Position numbers and translations under genes: made by a program
Origin: Zhongshania marina
GTDB lineage: Bacteria > Pseudomonadota > Gammaproteobacteria > Pseudomonadales > Spongiibacteraceae
NCBI RefSeq assembly: GCF_002915595.1
Contig: NZ_PQGG01000042.1
Span: forward strand, 62,001-126,000
Length of the DNA: 64,000 nucleotides
Direction: 5' to 3'
The notes under the pieces: generated by a model
What the model was told of the DNA's origin: nothing
Databases searched by the model: none
The model's input: only the letters and a program-made list of their open reading frames with translations
In this document: piece by piece, positions 61,582 to 64,000 of the stretch
Position numbering within the stretch: the first letter of the stretch is position 1
Layout: every line of letters starts with the position of its first letter

Positions 61582-62559
61582 ATGTCGTCATCGGCTGAAA
61601 TTCTTAGCCAAGCCTTTACGCTGGGCTATACCTATACGCGGTCTACGGGGCCTATTGTGGGTCAGTTTTTGACCTCGCTGCGGGCACGTAAAATGGTTGG
61701 CATTAAAGCCAGCGATGGCAAGGTGCTGATGCCGCCGGTGGAGTTTGATCCGGTAAGTGCCGACGCTTTGAGCGAGTTTGTTGATGTGGCCGACAGCGGC
61801 GTCGTAAAGACCTGGTGCTGGGTAAAGCAGCCCCGCAAAGCTCATCCAAGTGATAAGCCTTTTGCGTGGGCAATGATACAACTCGACGGCGCAGACACCC
61901 CAATGTTGCATTGGGTTGATGCGGGTGACGAGGCGGCCATGAGCACAGGTATGCGGGTTAAAGTGCGTTGGGCTGAAGAGACCAAGGGCTTGATGAGCGA
62001 TATTAATGGCTTTGTTCCTGAGGCCGTTGCGCTGTTGGGTGAGTTGAAGCCTGCGGCGTCCGATGAGCAGATTACCGGCATGGAAGCGCCAATTTACCTG
62101 ACCTATAACTTCACCGCTGGCAAGGCGACGGCGCGCTATTTACAGTCGATGAAAAAGGGCAAGTTGGTAGGCCAGCGCTGCCCGAATTGCCGTAATGTGT
62201 ATATACCACCGCGTGGATCCTGTGCCGCCTGCGGCGTGCCAACCGAAGAAGAAGTGACCTTGGGCAACAAGGCCACGGTTGAGTCCTTCACAATTGTTTA
62301 CATCCCCATTCCTGGTAACCCCATTAAGCCGCCATATGTTATCGCCAATTTGGTCTTAGATGGCGCGAACCTGAGTTTCTTGCATTTGCTCAGCGAATGT
62401 AAAAACGAGGATGTGCGGATTGGTATGCGCGTAGAAGCGCTTTGGAAGCCCGAGGCAGAATGGGGCTACGCCATGGAAAATATTCAGTACTTCAAGCCCA
62501 TAGATGAGCCGGATGTACCGGTTGATCAAATTGGCAAATTAATTGATGAGGGCCGATAA
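61582..62559 (+). CDS. Tandem DUF35 (OB-fold) protein with one zinc ribbon
   Basis: 325 residues built of two DUF35/OB-type halves. The first (about 25-160) lacks cysteine ligands. The second (about 175-320) begins with a helix and a zinc ribbon with Cys200, Cys203, Cys214 and Cys217 (RCPNCRNVYIPP, SCAACG), then an OB fold (TVESFTIVYIPIPGNP). DUF35 proteins partner thiolase-like enzymes and hold acyl-CoA or bridge subunits, as in ChsH2 of steroid-degrading actinobacteria and the archaeal HMG-CoA pathway complex. GGAGAG lies 7 bases before the ATG. The next two genes are thiolase-like, so a three-protein complex is likely. Confidence 0.88.
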   Translation: MSSSAEILSQAFTLGYTYTRSTGPIVGQFLTSLRARKMVGIKASDGKVLMPPVEFDPVSADALSEFVDVADSGVVKTWCWVKQPRKAHPSDKPFAWAMIQLDGADTPMLHWVDAGDEAAMSTGMRVKVRWAEETKGLMSDINGFVPEAVALLGELKPAASDEQITGMEAPIYLTYNFTAGKATARYLQSMKKGKLVGQRCPNCRNVYIPPRGSCAACGVPTEEEVTLGNKATVESFTIVYIPIPGNPIKPPYVIANLVLDGANLSFLHLLSECKNEDVRIGMRVEALWKPEAEWGYAMENIQYFKPIDEPDVPVDQIGKLIDEGR

Positions 62560-62560
62560 A

Positions 62561-63619
62561 ATGCGTGATGTTGCGATAGTTGCCTTTGCGCAATCGAATT
62601 GCCAGCGAGATGCCGGTGCGCAAAACGAAGTCGAATTGATTATGCCGGTATTAAGTGAGGTGTTTAAACAAACCGGAATAAAAAGCGCGCAGGACGTTGA
62701 TTTTACTTGTTCTGGTAGCTGTGACTATCAGCAAGGTGCGGCCTTTGCCTTTGTTGCCGGTGTGGATGCCCTAGGTGCGGTGCCACCAATTAAAGAATCA
62801 CATGTAGAAATGGATGCAGCGTGGGCGCTTTATGAAGCCTGGCTGAAAATCCAAATGGGGCATGCTGAGTCAGCATTGTTGTACGGTTTTGGCAAATCTT
62901 CTCCGGGTGAGCTACCGATAGTGCTGTCTCAGCAACTTGATCCGTATTACCTCGCGCCGCTGTGGGTAGACACCATTGCCTTTGCGGCGATGCAGGCGAG
63001 AACAATGCTGGATTCAGGTGAGATTACCGAGGCTGACATGGCCGAGGTGGTGGCGCGCTCAAGAAATAATGCCCTGGCGAATCCCCATGCGCAGTTAAAA
63101 GGTGATCAGACCGCCGCTGATTTATTAAAAGAAGCGACCTATGTTTCTCCTTTGCGTCTTCATGATTGCTGCCCTATTTCTGACGGTGCCTGTGCCATGA
63201 TTATCTGCACCATTGAAAAAGCAGAGGAGTGGGGCAAACCCTACGCGATCATCAAAGGGATTGATCACCGCATAGAAACCCATCACATCGGCTCGCGGGA
63301 TTTAAGCCGCTCGGTATCGACGGAAATTGCCGGTGAAGCGGTTGGTGTAAAAAATGGCAAGGTCGATGTTGCTGAGCTATATGCGCCCTTTAGTCATCAA
63401 GAAATTATTCTTAAAAAGGCCCTGGGCTTGGGCGATGACACGGTCATTAATCCCTCAGGTGGGGTGTTGGCGGGTAACGTCATGATGGCATCCGGCTTGT
63501 CGCGAATTGGCGAAGTCGCCATGCGAATTATTCGCGGTGAAGCAACACGCGGGGTTGCCCACGCGACATCAGGTCCGTGCTTGCAACAAAACCTAGTTAC
63601 CGTACTGGAGGCGAAATAA
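62561..63619 (+). CDS. Thiolase-like protein lacking the catalytic Cys and His
   Basis: 352 residues from the ATG at 62561, one base after the previous stop. The overall thiolase fold is visible (MRDVAIVAFAQS, QLKGDQTAADLL, ISDGACAMIIC, GGVLAGNVMMASGLSRI). The nucleophile position aligned with Cys89 of ordinary thiolases is Glu83 (SHVEMDAAWAL). The GHP histidine is replaced by Asn (GNVMMASG). A Cys in SGPCLQQN near the C-terminus remains. Plain thiolysis is therefore unlikely. Aldolase-type chemistry, as in Ltp2, or a non-catalytic subunit role is more plausible. It overlaps the next gene by one base (TAATG). Confidence 0.87.
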   Translation: MRDVAIVAFAQSNCQRDAGAQNEVELIMPVLSEVFKQTGIKSAQDVDFTCSGSCDYQQGAAFAFVAGVDALGAVPPIKESHVEMDAAWALYEAWLKIQMGHAESALLYGFGKSSPGELPIVLSQQLDPYYLAPLWVDTIAFAAMQARTMLDSGEITEADMAEVVARSRNNALANPHAQLKGDQTAADLLKEATYVSPLRLHDCCPISDGACAMIICTIEKAEEWGKPYAIIKGIDHRIETHHIGSRDLSRSVSTEIAGEAVGVKNGKVDVAELYAPFSHQEIILKKALGLGDDTVINPSGGVLAGNVMMASGLSRIGEVAMRIIRGEATRGVAHATSGPCLQQNLVTVLEAK

Positions 63620-64000
63620 TGGCTCAGTTAGCTGCGGTTGTTGGCGTAGGCCAAACAAAATATAAAACCAAGCGTAAAGATGTTTCTATTGCGGGAATGG
63701 TCAGAGAAGCAGCGGTAGGTGCCCTTGAAGATGCGGGCCTAACGTGGAAAGACATAGACGCGGTCATTATCGGCAAGGCGCCAGATATGTTTGAGGGCGT
63801 AATTATGCCCGAGCTATATTTGACTGATGCATTGGGCTGCAATGGCAAGCCTATGCTGCGTGTACACACGGCGGGTTCGGTAGGTGGCTCAACCGCCATT
63901 GTTGCCGCCAGCTATGTGCAAAGCGGTGTGTTTAAGCGGATTTTGACGGTGTCTTTTGAGAAACAGTCGGAGTCAAATGCCATGTGGGCGCTGTCTAATC
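63619..64000 (+). CDS. Second thiolase-like protein, cut by the window end
   Basis: 127 residues are visible and the frame continues past the edge. The start MAQLAAVVGVGQTKYKTKR and GALEDAGLTWKDIDAVIIG match the SCP-x/thiolase-like N-terminal domain. At the expected nucleophile position the sequence is RVHTAGSVGGSTAIVAAS, without Cys. The start overlaps the previous stop (TAATG). It is probably the heteromeric partner of the preceding protein; the missing C-terminal half would show whether any catalytic residues remain. Confidence 0.86.
   Translation, partial: MAQLAAVVGVGQTKYKTKRKDVSIAGMVREAAVGALEDAGLTWKDIDAVIIGKAPDMFEGVIMPELYLTDALGCNGKPMLRVHTAGSVGGSTAIVAASYVQSGVFKRILTVSFEKQSESNAMWALSN

Overview
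The window is about 64 kb of gene-dense bacterial chromosome of middling GC content. Several gene orders are typical of Gammaproteobacteria: pheS-pheT-ihfA-MerR gene-tRNA-Pro, nadK-rhomboid-yeaC-DUF2797-pepN, a three-gene pnt transhydrogenase, and the long FabY-type ketosynthase known from Pseudomonas. The mix of flagellar, c-di-GMP, beta-oxidation-like, PQQ-alcohol and RND-efflux genes suggests a free-living aerobic heterotroph. My best guess is the Cellvibrionales/Spongiibacteraceae area, but this is inference and no rRNA gene is present to test it. I saw no phage, transposase, integrase or CRISPR array.

Layout. 0-3.7 kb: translation and nucleoid genes (pheS end, pheT, ihfA, MerR regulator, tRNA-Pro). 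4-7.6 kb: a histidine kinase, a double-receiver regulator with a degenerate second receiver, and a TonB-like protein. 7.6-9.2 kb (minus): an isolated fliK/FlhB-tail pair. 9.3-10.3 kb: a peroxide module, with a perfect palindrome in front of glutathione peroxidase and an OhrR-like regulator. 10.4-13.2 kb (minus): pnt transhydrogenase. 13.5-15.9 kb: an orphan MASE1-CHASE kinase. 15.9-21 kb: a TetR regulator and RND efflux pair around a 46-bp perfect inverted repeat. 21-30 kb: lipid and CoA metabolism (thiolase, FabY, dienoyl-CoA isomerase, acyltransferase) with small regulators. 30-37 kb: PQQ alcohol dehydrogenase, LysR regulator, carbonic anhydrase with SulP transporter, and a porin. 37-38.7 kb: a 590-bp non-coding stretch with DnaA-box-like sites, queD, and tRNA-Val, tRNA-Asp, tRNA-Asp. 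38.9-53 kb: an unknown coiled-coil protein and housekeeping genes (nadK, rhomboid, pepN, cysH, pyrD, MarC, an ABC1/UbiB kinase). 53-58.5 kb: a four-gene signalling operon. 58.5-61.4 kb: small conserved genes and a duplicated intergenic repeat. 61.6 kb to the end: a double-DUF35 protein followed by two thiolase-like proteins, the last cut by the window edge.

How it fits together. Signal transduction is the main theme. Three kinases share a closely similar phosphoacceptor block (MASLGxxVAGxAHExNTPxG), but only two have adjacent response regulators. The 53-58.5 kb operon runs from a membrane kinase through a REC-DUF3369 regulator and a REC-ATPase protein, whose phosphoacceptor His is replaced by Arg, to a PAS-GGDEF-EIL c-di-GMP enzyme. 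It ends in a perfect-palindrome terminator. The other stand-out is at the right end: the two thiolase-fold proteins lack the nucleophilic Cys and sit beside a tandem DUF35 protein. This resembles the aldolase-type (Ltp2/ChsH2-like) thiolase-DUF35 complexes more than ordinary ketothiolases.
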